From Ornithinimicrobium laminariae (GTDB taxonomy: Bacteria > Actinomycetota > Actinomycetes > Actinomycetales > Dermatophilaceae), in contig NZ_JAHZSU010000001.1 in the NCBI RefSeq assembly GCF_019457945.1, positions 701,538 through 765,537 on the forward strand: a DNA stretch of 64,000 bases, written 5' to 3'. Shown here piece after piece: positions 1 to 7,670 of the stretch. Under the pieces are notes generated by a model. The model was given only the letters and a program-made list of their open reading frames with translations, did not search any database and was not told the DNA's origin. The position numbers and the translations under genes were made by a program. Numbering within the stretch: the first letter of the stretch is position 1; each line of letters opens with the position of its first letter.

Positions 1-3
1 CGT

Positions 4-1173
4 TCATCCGCGAGCGCCCGAACGAGCGCGCGGCAGTATTAACCCAACCATCATTGCTTCCATCACCAGCAGTGGCGCACCGTTGGCAATCAATCTCTGT
101 CGCGCCAGCGCGATTGTTTCAAGCGCACCGAGCAACTCTTCAGAACTCATCGCCTTCGCCAGTGTGCGGATCTGCTCCAACTCACTGGCATTGACGGGAT
201 CAACCTGGGCTCCGGTTCCCAAAACCAACGCATCGCGATACATCGAGGACAGATCAGTCAGCGCTGCATCAAGCGTGTCGTGCTGGCGGCGCCTGGCCTG
301 ACGCTTCTGGTCCTCCTCCAGCGTGCGCAGGTGAGAACGCACCGCCGGCGGCTGAGTGCGTGCGTGCGGATCGGCGCCTAGCTGACGCAACAACTCGGCA
401 CGGGCCTCGCTGGCATCTTGCCCCGAGGTGTTTTCGGCACCCGCGGTGGCCTCCTCAACGAGGTCGGCAGCACTATCCAGCGCTGCACCAAGCGACGACA
501 ACTTCACCGGTATGGAGATCAGTCGCCGCCGACGGCCACGTGCATCTTCGTTGGTGGCTAGCCGCTTGGCGATGCCGATATGGCTCTGGGCTGCCCGCGC
601 CGCGTAATGCGCCATGGCTGGGTCAATGCCGTCGCGCTCGATCAGTAACTCCGCGACTGCATCGACCGGCGGCGTCCCAAGACGGACGTGACGACACCGA
701 CTGCGGACCGTGACGATCAGGTCATCCAGAGTCGGGGCGCACAACAGCCAAACCGTGCGCGGCGGCGGCTCCTCCAGTGTCTTCAGCAGGGCGTCTGCGG
801 CTTGTTCGTTGAGTCGGTCGGCGTCTTCGATGATGATGACGCGCCATTTGCCCATGGCTGGTCGTGACGCTGCAGCGAGCGCCAACTCTCGGGCCCGGTC
901 GACACGAATAAAGGTCTCGTTGGTCGCCACGACAGTGACATCCGGGTGACTGCCCAGCATCACAGTGCGGCAGCCCTCGCATTCTCCGCAGCCTGTCTCC
1001 CCTGGGCGGTCACACTGCAACGCCGCTGCAAAGGCGCGTGCGGCGACCGAGCGGCCTGAACCGGGAGGACCCGTGAAGAGCCACGAGTGGGTCATGCTGG
1101 CCGGGTGTGTGGCGGCTCGGCGCAACGTCTGCACGACCTTGATTTGGCCGACCAACTGGTCAAAGACACTCAT
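4..1173 (-). CDS. holB: DNA polymerase III subunit delta-prime
   Basis: Clamp-loader subunit that works with delta and gamma/tau to open the sliding clamp on primed DNA. The AAA+ fold shows a P-loop-like GPPGSGRS at residues 35-42 in which the usual Lys is Arg, so this subunit probably does not hydrolyse ATP, as is known for delta-prime. A four-Cys zinc module (C54, C62, C65, C68) and the LLKTLEEPP helix follow. The length, 389 aa, is normal for actinobacteria. Its ATG overlaps the TGA of tmk (ATGA), so the two are probably translated together. The stop codon is only three bases from the window edge, so downstream neighbours are unseen. The partner gene dnaX is at the far end of the window. 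Confidence 0.95.
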   Translation of the reverse strand: MSVFDQLVGQIKVVQTLRRAATHPASMTHSWLFTGPPGSGRSVAARAFAAALQCDRPGETGCGECEGCRTVMLGSHPDVTVVATNETFIRVDRARELALAAASRPAMGKWRVIIIEDADRLNEQAADALLKTLEEPPPRTVWLLCAPTLDDLIVTVRSRCRHVRLGTPPVDAVAELLIERDGIDPAMAHYAARAAQSHIGIAKRLATNEDARGRRRRLISIPVKLSSLGAALDSAADLVEEATAGAENTSGQDASEARAELLRQLGADPHARTQPPAVRSHLRTLEEDQKRQARRRQHDTLDAALTDLSSMYRDALVLGTGAQVDPVNASELEQIRTLAKAMSSEELLGALETIALARQRLIANGAPLLVMEAMMVGLILPRARSGARG

Positions 1174-1823
1174 GAGCCCTGCTCCCCCAATCGCTGAGCA
1201 ACCGCGCCTCGCACCTGATGCTGCAGCTGTTCAATCGATTCGCTAGCTGACACCACGAGATAGCGATCCGAGTCGGCGGCCGCCAACTCCAAGAATCCAT
1301 CTCGCACGGCGGTGTGGAAGTTGTCGGCTTCGCGCTCGAGTCGGTCGTGCTGATCTCCGCGCCGCTGCCGGCCCTGATCGGCGGTAACATCGAGCAAGAC
1401 CACCAAGTCAGGCAGCAAGCCTTCAGTTGCCCACAGCGACAACTGCCGAATATCGCCCTGGTCCAGCGCGCGAGCCACGCCTTGATAAGCCACCGATGAA
1501 TCCAGATAGCGGTCAGTCAGCACGACGGCACCCCGATCAAGCGCTGGCTTGATCAGGGTGTCGACGTGATGCGCTCGATCGGCGGCGAAGAGCAACGCCT
1601 CGGCCCGCGGAGCGACATAGTCGCCATGCAGGACCAACTTTCGGATAGCCGTGCCTAGCTCGGTGCCGCCAGGCTCTCGCGTCGTGACGACCTCATGACC
1701 TTCTCCGCGAAGCCACTCACTCAAGAGCCGAGCCTGAGTTGATTTGCCAGCACCGTCGCCGCCCTCAAAGGCTACAAAGAAACCTCGGTGGAGTTCACCA
1801 TCGGGAGCGTCAGGAAGAGGCAT
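1170..1823 (-). CDS. tmk: Thymidylate kinase
   Basis: Phosphorylates dTMP to dTDP with ATP, an essential step of dTTP synthesis. The P-loop GGDGAGKST lies at residues 21-29, the DRY motif (TDRYLDSSVAYQG) near residue 101, and an Arg-rich LID segment (GRQRRGDQHDR) near residue 150. The length of 217 aa is typical. The tmk-holB order is a common actinobacterial arrangement, and the 4-base overlap with holB suggests one transcript. The N-terminus carries about 14 residues before the core beta-strand (FFVAFEGGDG), so an internal start is possible, but no better start codon is obvious. Confidence 0.95.
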   Translation of the reverse strand: MPLPDAPDGELHRGFFVAFEGGDGAGKSTQARLLSEWLRGEGHEVVTTREPGGTELGTAIRKLVLHGDYVAPRAEALLFAADRAHHVDTLIKPALDRGAVVLTDRYLDSSVAYQGVARALDQGDIRQLSLWATEGLLPDLVVLLDVTADQGRQRRGDQHDRLEREADNFHTAVRDGFLELAAADSDRYLVVSASESIEQLQHQVRGAVAQRLGEQGS

Positions 1824-1837
1824 ACCCAGACTCTAGG

Positions 1838-2614
1838 TCAGGAGGCTGACAGGCCACCTGCACGCTGTGCATTGGCGTGCACAGCGTCATGCACAAACTG
1901 CGCGAGACCGGGAGCAATGTCCTCATAGGTCTTGGTGAATCGCGGGTCGCTGACATACATCTGCGCGATCCCAGCATGCATTTCACGCGAGCACGTGTAG
2001 AACCGCTGGTCGATCTGCAACCGCGCGGCCTCGGCCACATCCATCGCCGCTTCACTGGTCACTGGCTCACCCGCGCTCAGCAGTGCGACATACCGAGCGT
2101 TGATTTCGTCGGTTTCAGCCTTGATCGCTTCCCAGTCGACCTTGCTGTAGCCCTTGGTTCGCTTCGATGACTGAGCCCACGCATCGGTGTCACCCCAACG
2201 CTGCTCGGCCTCAACCGCATACTCCTCGTCAAAGCCGTTGCCAAAGATCTCGCGCATTTCCGCGTCGCTTACTGGCTTGTTGTCCATCTGCGCCTCCATC
2301 GCTGTGTCGATCGCGGCCACCATGCCTTGCAGGTCAGACACCTTGGTTAAGACCGCTTCGCGTTGGCGTTGCAAGTGCGCCACCACATCGCCGCCGCCAT
2401 CGAGCAACTCCGCTACTTCCTCAAGGGAGAAGCCAAGACGTCGATAGACCACGATGTGCTGCAGGCGCTGCAGATCGTCGCCGGTATAAAGGCGATAGCC
2501 CGCATAGCTGCGCTCGCTCGGCTGCAACAACCCGATGGCGTCATAGTGATGCAGCGATCGGATCGTGATGTCGAAGCGGGCGGCCACTTGCCCAACTGTC
2601 TGCTCTTCGGTCAT
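1838..2614 (-). CDS. TipA-like MerR family transcriptional regulator
   Basis: MerR-type activator with a drug-recognition tail. Residues 1-70 form the winged-helix domain (TVGQVAARFDITIRSLHHYD), followed by the antiparallel coiled-coil dimerisation helix (about 75-110) and a C-terminal TipAS-type domain (about 110-258) including the conserved FYTCSREMHAG stretch. In TipAL of Streptomyces the TipAS domain captures thiopeptide antibiotics and activates the gene's own promoter. The ATG start is supported by a -10 element ending seven bases upstream, which implies a leaderless or nearly leaderless mRNA. A MerR-type promoter with a 17-bp palindrome sits just upstream, so autoregulation is likely. 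The inducer cannot be read from sequence. Confidence 0.88.
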   Translation of the reverse strand: MTEEQTVGQVAARFDITIRSLHHYDAIGLLQPSERSYAGYRLYTGDDLQRLQHIVVYRRLGFSLEEVAELLDGGGDVVAHLQRQREAVLTKVSDLQGMVAAIDTAMEAQMDNKPVSDAEMREIFGNGFDEEYAVEAEQRWGDTDAWAQSSKRTKGYSKVDWEAIKAETDEINARYVALLSAGEPVTSEAAMDVAEAARLQIDQRFYTCSREMHAGIAQMYVSDPRFTKTYEDIAPGLAQFVHDAVHANAQRAGGLSAS

Positions 2615-2621
2615 GAGACTG

Positions 2622-2652
2622 AGCCTGCGGCCTCACGCCGCGTGAGGGTCAA
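2622..2652 (-). promoter_or_regulatory. MerR/TipA-type promoter with operator palindrome
   Basis: On the minus strand: -35 TTGACC (2652-2647), a 19-bp spacer, and -10 CAGGCT (2627-2622). A 19-bp spacer is the hallmark of MerR-controlled promoters. The spacer contains a perfect 17-bp palindrome, CCTCACGCCGCGTGAGG (2631-2647), strongly resembling the inverted repeat I recall from the tipA promoter of Streptomyces. The start codon at 2614 is about where transcription should begin. Confidence 0.75.
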
Positions 2653-2659
2653 TCCCTGG

Positions 2660-3145
2660 CTAGGTGAGCGTCCCGTGACCATGCAGCGACTCAAAGATCA
2701 GCGCCGTCTCGGCGTGCAAGACACCGGGCCGATTGGTCAGGTGGTCGAGCACAAAGTCGCGCAATTCGTCGGCTGACTCAGCAGCCACGTGGACGAGATA
2801 GTCCGTCGCACCGGAGACGTGATAAGCACTGATCACGCCAGGCAACTTGGGCACTTCGGCACGAAAGGTCTCGAAGTGATCGCGCCGGTGGCCACCAAAA
2901 CGCACAGCGATCATGGCCTCGACCGGGCGGCCCACTGCCGCTGGGTCAATGTCGGCATGGACTCCCCTAATCACGCCCCGCTCGCGCAGCGAACGCACCC
3001 GGACCAGGCACGTCGACTCGGCGATCCCGGACTCTCGCGCCAGCATCGAGTTGGACATCCGACCATCGGCAGCGAGCAGTTGCACCAACTTTTGATCGGT
3101 GGCGTCCAGCGGACTGTGATCCCCACCCTGTGATTGCTTCGGCAT
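2660..3145 (-). CDS. Lrp/AsnC family transcriptional regulator
   Basis: Feast/famine-type regulator of 161 aa. The N-terminal helix-turn-helix (residues about 14-65; LDATDQKLVQLLAADGRMS and the recognition stretch LARESGIAESTCLVRVRSL) is followed by a RAM/AsnC ligand-binding domain (about 75-155; FGGHRRDHFETFRAEV, GVISAYHVSGATDYLVHV). It is divergent from a PLP-dependent gamma-lyase-type gene, an arrangement suggesting it controls that gene in response to an amino acid. The 111-bp intergenic region holds a short palindrome. The effector amino acid is not identifiable; methionine, cysteine or a branched-chain amino acid would fit the neighbour. Confidence 0.9.
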   Translation of the reverse strand: MPKQSQGGDHSPLDATDQKLVQLLAADGRMSNSMLARESGIAESTCLVRVRSLRERGVIRGVHADIDPAAVGRPVEAMIAVRFGGHRRDHFETFRAEVPKLPGVISAYHVSGATDYLVHVAAESADELRDFVLDHLTNRPGVLHAETALIFESLHGHGTLT

Positions 3146-3256
3146 AGAGCGAGTCTACTCACTAGTTGACGGTGGTTTATTCGTGTATTTCTATCCTAAG
3201 ACACAGAACCTGTGTTGCTATTGCAATATTCACGCATTATCTGCACAATTGAGAGC
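3146..3256. promoter_or_regulatory. Divergent control region between Lrp-type regulator and gamma-lyase gene
   Basis: This AT-rich intergenic stretch lies in otherwise GC-rich DNA. It contains a perfect inverted repeat, ACACAG-AAC-CTGTGT (3201-3215), 15 bp long, the size of a typical Lrp-family half-site array unit. A weak rightward promoter candidate is TTGCTA (3215-3220) then TATCTG (3238-3243) with a 17-bp spacer. Regulation by the divergent Lrp protein is inference from position. Confidence 0.45.
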
Positions 3257-4462
3257 ATGATGGACAACGACGTCGCTCTCGATACCCGTGCTGTGCACTC
3301 CGCCCGCGAAGACCTGACCGCGCTGGGCGTGCACGTTCCGCCGATCGACCTGTCGAGCACCTACCCCGTGCCCGACGTCGCAACTGGCGGCGCTGACTAC
3401 GAGCACCTTGCCACTGGCGGGGCTCTCACCCAAGGCCAGAGCGGTGTCTACCAGCGACTGTGGAACCCCACGGTTGCTCGGTTCGAGCGCGCGTTGGCCG
3501 ACCTTGAAGACGCTCAAGAAGGCGTCGCCTTCGCCTCCGGTATGGCGGCGCTCTCGGCAGTCCTATTGGCATGCGTCAGCGCTGGGAAGCCACACATCGT
3601 GGCCGTTCGTCCGCTCTACGGCGGCAGCGACCACCTGCTGGCTACCGGACTCCTCGGCACCACCGTGACCTGGGCGACCCACGGCGAAGTTGCCGGCGCC
3701 ATCACCGAGCAAACCGGCCTCGTCATCGTTGAGACCCCGGCCAACCCCACGCTGGACCTGGTCGACATTGCTGACGTGTGCCGCGTGGCAGGAGACGTCC
3801 CCGTGATGGTCGACAACACGTTCGCCACCCCGGTGCTGCAGCGCCCCCTCGCTCTCGGCGCAGCGATGGTGCTGCACTCGGCGACGAAGTTCCTCGGCGG
3901 CCACGGCGATCTGCTCGCTGGCGTGATCGCCACCAACAGCGAGTGGGCCGGTCGCATCCGTGGCGTTCGTGCCATCACCGGCGCCATCCTCTACCCCCTT
4001 GCCGCCTACCAAGCACACCGCGGCCTGCAGACGCTGCCAGTGCGAGTGCGCGCTCAGCAAGCCACCGCTGGCTCGTTGGCCCAGTGGCTGTCCACCCACC
4101 AGTCGGTTAAGGCCGTGCACTATCCCGGATTTGCCGACTCTGACCCGGCTGGCCTGGTTGGCACGCAGATGTCGGGTGGTGGCGCCGTCTTGGCATTTGA
4201 CCTCGGCTCGTTTGAAGCCGCCGCGGCAGTCACGCAACAGTGCAACCTCATCACGCACGCCGTCAGCCTCGGCGGCGTCGACAGCCTGATCCAGCACCCG
4301 GCATCGCTGACGCACCGCCCAGTTGCTTCGGAAGCCAAGCCCGGCGAAGGCATTGTGCGCCTGTCCGTTGGTCTCGAAGACGCTTCAGACCTAATTGCCG
4401 ACCTGGGTCAAGCCCTCGCACATGCAGTCACCACAAACACCCGGGAGTCAGTGCGCAGCTGA
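3257..4462 (+). CDS. Cys/Met-metabolism PLP-dependent enzyme (methionine gamma-lyase / cystathionine gamma-lyase type)
   Basis: Fold type I PLP enzyme of the trans-sulfuration family, 401 aa from the ATG at 3257 (a second ATG follows directly; an upstream GTG at 3212 would extend it into the probable promoter). Visible motifs: the substrate/PLP-phosphate segment VYQRLWNPT, FASGMAALSAVL, DNTFATPVLQ with the ring-nitrogen Asp near residue 186, and the Schiff-base Lys in SATKFLGGHGD at about K211. The family cleaves or exchanges the gamma substituent of methionine, homocysteine, cystathionine or O-acyl-homoserine, and the exact substrate cannot be fixed here. Pairing with a divergent Lrp-type regulator resembles methionine-catabolism gene pairs. 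Confidence 0.88.
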   Translation: MMDNDVALDTRAVHSAREDLTALGVHVPPIDLSSTYPVPDVATGGADYEHLATGGALTQGQSGVYQRLWNPTVARFERALADLEDAQEGVAFASGMAALSAVLLACVSAGKPHIVAVRPLYGGSDHLLATGLLGTTVTWATHGEVAGAITEQTGLVIVETPANPTLDLVDIADVCRVAGDVPVMVDNTFATPVLQRPLALGAAMVLHSATKFLGGHGDLLAGVIATNSEWAGRIRGVRAITGAILYPLAAYQAHRGLQTLPVRVRAQQATAGSLAQWLSTHQSVKAVHYPGFADSDPAGLVGTQMSGGGAVLAFDLGSFEAAAAVTQQCNLITHAVSLGGVDSLIQHPASLTHRPVASEAKPGEGIVRLSVGLEDASDLIADLGQALAHAVTTNTRESVRS

Positions 4463-4505
4463 AGCACACCGTCTGCCAATCGGCTGCTATTTCTAGATAA
4501 TTCAT

Positions 4506-4535
4506 CTTTTCCGCTGTCAGCGGAGAAGGTATGAT
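4506..4535 (+). promoter_or_regulatory. Promoter and operator-like inverted repeat of the AbiE-like pair
   Basis: A 10-bp inverted repeat with one mismatch (CTTTTCCGCT at 4506-4515, 3-base centre, AGCGGAGAAG at 4519-4528) lies immediately upstream of a good -10 hexamer TATGAT (4530-4535). The repeat covers the place where the -35 element would sit. AbiEi antitoxins are known to bind inverted repeats in their own promoter and repress it, so this is the likely autoregulatory site. An AAAGG ribosome-binding site follows at 4546-4550. Confidence 0.6.
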
Positions 4536-4556
4536 GGCTAGAAAGAAAGGCTGGCG

Positions 4557-5621
4557 ATGCAGACTTCCCCACCAACCGAAAGTCATATGGCACGTAGCGC
4601 TGCCTCCACGCTCCGAGCGCGCCTACCAGAGAGTTGGACAGTCACTGACATAGAGCTCGACGATCAGCCGGGTTCTGTTCAACTCACCGCTCCTGACGGG
4701 ACGTCTGCGACCCTCGTAGTCGCGGTGAAGAAGTCTGTCGAACGACGCGATGTACAGGCGCTGTCAGAACGCCTCGCGGAGTTGACCTCACGGATGCCCA
4801 ACAGCCAGGGCCTTGTCAGTTCTGGCTATCTCTCAGAATCTGTCAGGGGTCAGCTCTCCGAGGCTGGTCTTTCATACGTTGATGCGACGGGCAACCTCAA
4901 CGTCGTGGTCGACAACCCCGCGTTCTTCATCTCGCAGCAGGGGGCCGACGCCGACCCCTGGCGCGGGCCGGGTCGCCCTCGAGGCACCTTGCGGGGCGAG
5001 CCAGCTGCGAGTGTTGTGCGGGTGCTGACAGACTTTTCCGGCGAGTTGCCAATACGTGATGTCATCGCTTTGTCAGAAGTCTCGACAGGTGCCGTCTACC
5101 GCGTGATCGACTTCCTTGAATCGGAAGGCCTGCTTGAACGCCCCAGGCGGGGGGAGATCTTTGTGCCGGATTGGGTGGCTGTCCTTCGTCGATGGAGCGA
5201 AGACTACAGCTTCACGGGGAACAGCAGTACCTCACGCTGGATCGCCCCAAGGGGGCTTGACGACCTTGTCATCAGAGCAGCAGAGTCTCCAGATTTTAAG
5301 TACGTAACTACAGGAACACTTGCGGCCGCATCGTGGGCCCCCTATGCGCCAGCCAGGTCTGCCATGATCTACGTTTCAGTTGATGAGGCCGCCGCCCATG
5401 CGTGGGGCCTCAGACCAGCCGACGCTGGGGCAAACGTCTTGCTAGGCGAACCGAGCTTCGAAACACCATATGCCCGCACGTTGACAAACAAAACTGGCCT
5501 CAAGATTGCCCATCCAGCACAGGTTGCCGTTGACCTAATGTCCGGGCCCGGACGCAATCCCGCTGAAGCCGAAGAACTCATCACTTGGATGGTCAACAAT
5601 GAACAATCCTGGCGAAACTAA
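4557..5621 (+). CDS. AbiEi-type antitoxin / winged-helix regulator with extra N-terminal domain
   Basis: 354 aa, first gene of a two-gene type IV toxin-antitoxin-like unit. Residues about 25-125 form an alpha/beta domain of the kind often seen in actinobacterial regulators (YLSESVRGQL then YVDATGNLNV), perhaps a degenerate nuclease-like fold. Residues about 148-207 form a winged helix (SVVRVLTDF ... VSTGAVYRVIDFLESEGLL), and the remainder is an AbiEi-like C-terminal domain. By analogy with AbiEi, it should repress the operon and counteract the downstream nucleotidyltransferase. The start ATG has AAAGG six bases upstream; a second ATG at codon 11 is possible. The gene overlaps the next by 23 bases. 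No IS element or tRNA flanks the pair. Confidence 0.65.
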   Translation: MQTSPPTESHMARSAASTLRARLPESWTVTDIELDDQPGSVQLTAPDGTSATLVVAVKKSVERRDVQALSERLAELTSRMPNSQGLVSSGYLSESVRGQLSEAGLSYVDATGNLNVVVDNPAFFISQQGADADPWRGPGRPRGTLRGEPAASVVRVLTDFSGELPIRDVIALSEVSTGAVYRVIDFLESEGLLERPRRGEIFVPDWVAVLRRWSEDYSFTGNSSTSRWIAPRGLDDLVIRAAESPDFKYVTTGTLAAASWAPYAPARSAMIYVSVDEAAAHAWGLRPADAGANVLLGEPSFETPYARTLTNKTGLKIAHPAQVAVDLMSGPGRNPAEAEELITWMVNNEQSWRN

Positions 5622-6444
5622 CCCTGCAGTCGACGACATGCTCGTCCAGTCTCGAATAGCTCTCCTCGACGCACTCGACGCCCTGGCAGATCATCGCGAC
5701 GCAGTGATAATCATCGGCGCGCAAGCCGTCTATCTACACGCTCCACCACATCTTTCACCACTCGCCGAGAGCACCAAGGACAGTGACCTTGCCTTCGACC
5801 CCAGGGCATTAAACGAAAGCCCTCTCATAGAAGAAGCAATGAGCAAAGCAGGGTTCGTCCCCGACCCGACCAGCCAGCAACCTGGGGCGTGGCAAACGCC
5901 AGTGGGTATCCCCGTCGACCTTATGGTCCCTGCCGCGCTAGCCGGGCCAGGAGGAACCAAGGTGCGCGGGGCTCGATTGCCCCCTCACCACAAGAGGGCA
6001 ATGCGCCGCGCACATGGGCTCGAGGCCACGATCGTCGACAACGTCCTCATGCCAGTCCAAGCACTGGGAGCAAACGACACCCGCTCTATTCAGGTCAAGG
6101 TTGCTGGCCCAGCGGCGCTCATCGTTGCGAAGGTGCACAAGATTGTGGAGCGACTCAGCAGTCCGCACCGATTGAACGACAAGGATGCCCACGACGTCTA
6201 TCGGCTCTTGAAGTCTGTTAGCACCGAAGACTTTGTCGGGGGATTTACCCGACTCTTGCAGGATGAGATCAGTCAAGAAGCGACCGAGTCAGCTCTAAAA
6301 GCACTTCGCGAGCATGTGGCCCCAGGGTCGGAGTCCACGATCTCGCGCATGGCTGGTCGTGCGGAAGAGGGCATCGGAGAACCGGAGACCGTCGCCTTGG
6401 CAACAGCTCTCTTGGCTAGCGATTTCCTCAAAGAACTGCCATAG
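5599..6444 (+). CDS. AbiEii-type nucleotidyltransferase toxin
   Basis: 281 aa, second gene of the pair. The N-terminal part shows a minimal nucleotidyltransferase signature: a glycine strand VIIIGAQAVYLH (about 36-47) followed by STKDSDLAF (about 58-66), whose D-x-D (D61, D63) is the metal-binding pair of this superfamily. AbiEii/MenT-type toxins transfer nucleotides to RNA targets such as tRNA acceptor ends and stop translation; whether this one does so is inference. It starts inside the antitoxin gene (23-base overlap), which couples translation and keeps the antitoxin made first. A later helical region (about 175-215: LIVAKVHKIVERL, DKDAHDVYRLLKS) matches the AbiEii family pattern of conserved Lys, Asp and Arg residues. 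Confidence 0.7.
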   Translation: MNNPGETNPAVDDMLVQSRIALLDALDALADHRDAVIIIGAQAVYLHAPPHLSPLAESTKDSDLAFDPRALNESPLIEEAMSKAGFVPDPTSQQPGAWQTPVGIPVDLMVPAALAGPGGTKVRGARLPPHHKRAMRRAHGLEATIVDNVLMPVQALGANDTRSIQVKVAGPAALIVAKVHKIVERLSSPHRLNDKDAHDVYRLLKSVSTEDFVGGFTRLLQDEISQEATESALKALREHVAPGSESTISRMAGRAEEGIGEPETVALATALLASDFLKELP

Positions 6445-6487
6445 CCTGCTTTGGCCGCGAGTGGGGCCTGCGCATTACGATGACGGC

Positions 6488-6997
6488 GTGCCCGATTACG
6501 CCCTTGAGTTGAGCTTTGACGAGGCCAGCGACCAAGCTGTGCGTGACCAATGGGCGGCGCTGCAGAATGCTGGTTTGCCCTCGCAAGCCGATCACAAGGG
6601 GATGACCAACGCCCCGCATGTCACGGTGGTAGCGGCTCAGGACATACCGGACAAGGTTATTGAGTTTGCTGGTCAAGCGTTTGCCTTGCCGCTTGCTTTG
6701 ACCGTCCGCGGATTGGTGCTCTTTGGCGAGGGACCGCGGGTGACCATCGCGCATCTGGTGGAGCCTGATCGAGAGGTTGCCGCGCTCGTAAACGAGATCC
6801 ACAGCCGCGTCCCCGCTAACCGCTACCCGGTGTGGACCCCGCACATCACCCTTGCGCGTCGGGTGCCGCGAGCCAAGGTCGCCCACGCACTCGACGTGCT
6901 CGGCGCCAGCGACCCACTCGGCACCATCACCGCAACCCAGTTGCGCTGGTGGGATCCGGTGCAAAAGGTCGTCGAAGACGTGGCCATCGCGGGCTAG
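6488..6997 (+). CDS. 2H phosphoesterase / 2'-5' RNA ligase family protein
   Basis: 169 aa from the GTG at 6488; the longer open frame starting at 6314 would overlap the toxin gene and has no homology-like content. Two H-x-T motifs, PHVTVV (His about 44) and PHITLA (His about 115), are the catalytic pair of 2H phosphoesterases, which open or join 2',3'-cyclic or 2'-5' phosphodiester bonds in RNA or nucleotides. The two motifs are spaced as in ThpR-like single-domain proteins. Substrate is unknown. It converges with the HAD phosphatase gene, leaving two bases between stops. Confidence 0.8.
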   Translation: MPDYALELSFDEASDQAVRDQWAALQNAGLPSQADHKGMTNAPHVTVVAAQDIPDKVIEFAGQAFALPLALTVRGLVLFGEGPRVTIAHLVEPDREVAALVNEIHSRVPANRYPVWTPHITLARRVPRAKVAHALDVLGASDPLGTITATQLRWWDPVQKVVEDVAIAG

Positions 6998-6999
6998 CC

Positions 7000-7662
7000 C
7001 TAAAGCAAGTCCAACAACTCAGCCGGGGTTTGAGCAATCGCGCAGGCTCCAGCCTGGGCCAACTCACCGGGCGCGCCATAGCCCCACGCCACGCCGATCG
7101 CTTTGATGCCGTGCTCGGCGGCACCGTGCACATCGTGCTCACGATCGCCGACCATCGTGATCGACTCCCCTCCTCCAACCACTGGGGTCTGCGCCAGCGC
7201 GTGCGCGATCACGCTCGCCTTGTTGGGTCGCTTAACACCGGCTTCGTCGGCCCCAAAGACTGACTCGAGGCCATCGACGAAGAACTCGGCCAAGCCGAAG
7301 TGCTCGATAATGCGTCGCGCAGCAGGCTGCGGCTTGGAGGTGGCTACCGCCATCAGGGTGCCGCGCTGCTGCAACTGCGTCAACATCTCGACAACGCCCG
7401 GATAGACCGAGTTGCCGGTAAAGATGGCGCCCGCCTCAAAGTGCGCGCGATAAGCCTCAACAACCTCAGCGACCCGGTCTTCAGGAACCCCGATAGTGGG
7501 CAAACTGACCCAAAACGGCGGCCCCAGCAGCCCAAACAGCACCTCGTCGTCTGGCGCTGGCAAGCTCAGGTCTGCCAGCGCCAACTTCAACGAGCTGATG
7601 ATGCCCGGCGCCGAGTCGGTCAGTGTGCCGTCAAGGTCAAATAAGAGGAGCTCAGCAGACAT
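7000..7662 (-). CDS. HAD superfamily hydrolase, phosphoglycolate phosphatase-like
   Basis: 220 aa. HAD motif I is LLFDLDGTLTDS (nucleophile D9, acid D11), motif II is the AVATSKP strand, and motif III/IV is ITMVGDREHDVHGA. An alpha-helical cap sits between motifs I and II as in subclass IA enzymes (Gph, PpaX type). It probably removes phosphate from a small metabolite; the substrate is not determinable. The start lies eight bases after the topA stop on the same strand, so the two are probably cotranscribed. Confidence 0.88.
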   Translation of the reverse strand: MSAELLLFDLDGTLTDSAPGIISSLKLALADLSLPAPDDEVLFGLLGPPFWVSLPTIGVPEDRVAEVVEAYRAHFEAGAIFTGNSVYPGVVEMLTQLQQRGTLMAVATSKPQPAARRIIEHFGLAEFFVDGLESVFGADEAGVKRPNKASVIAHALAQTPVVGGGESITMVGDREHDVHGAAEHGIKAIGVAWGYGAPGELAQAGACAIAQTPAELLDLL

Positions 7663-7670
7663 ACCTCGCC

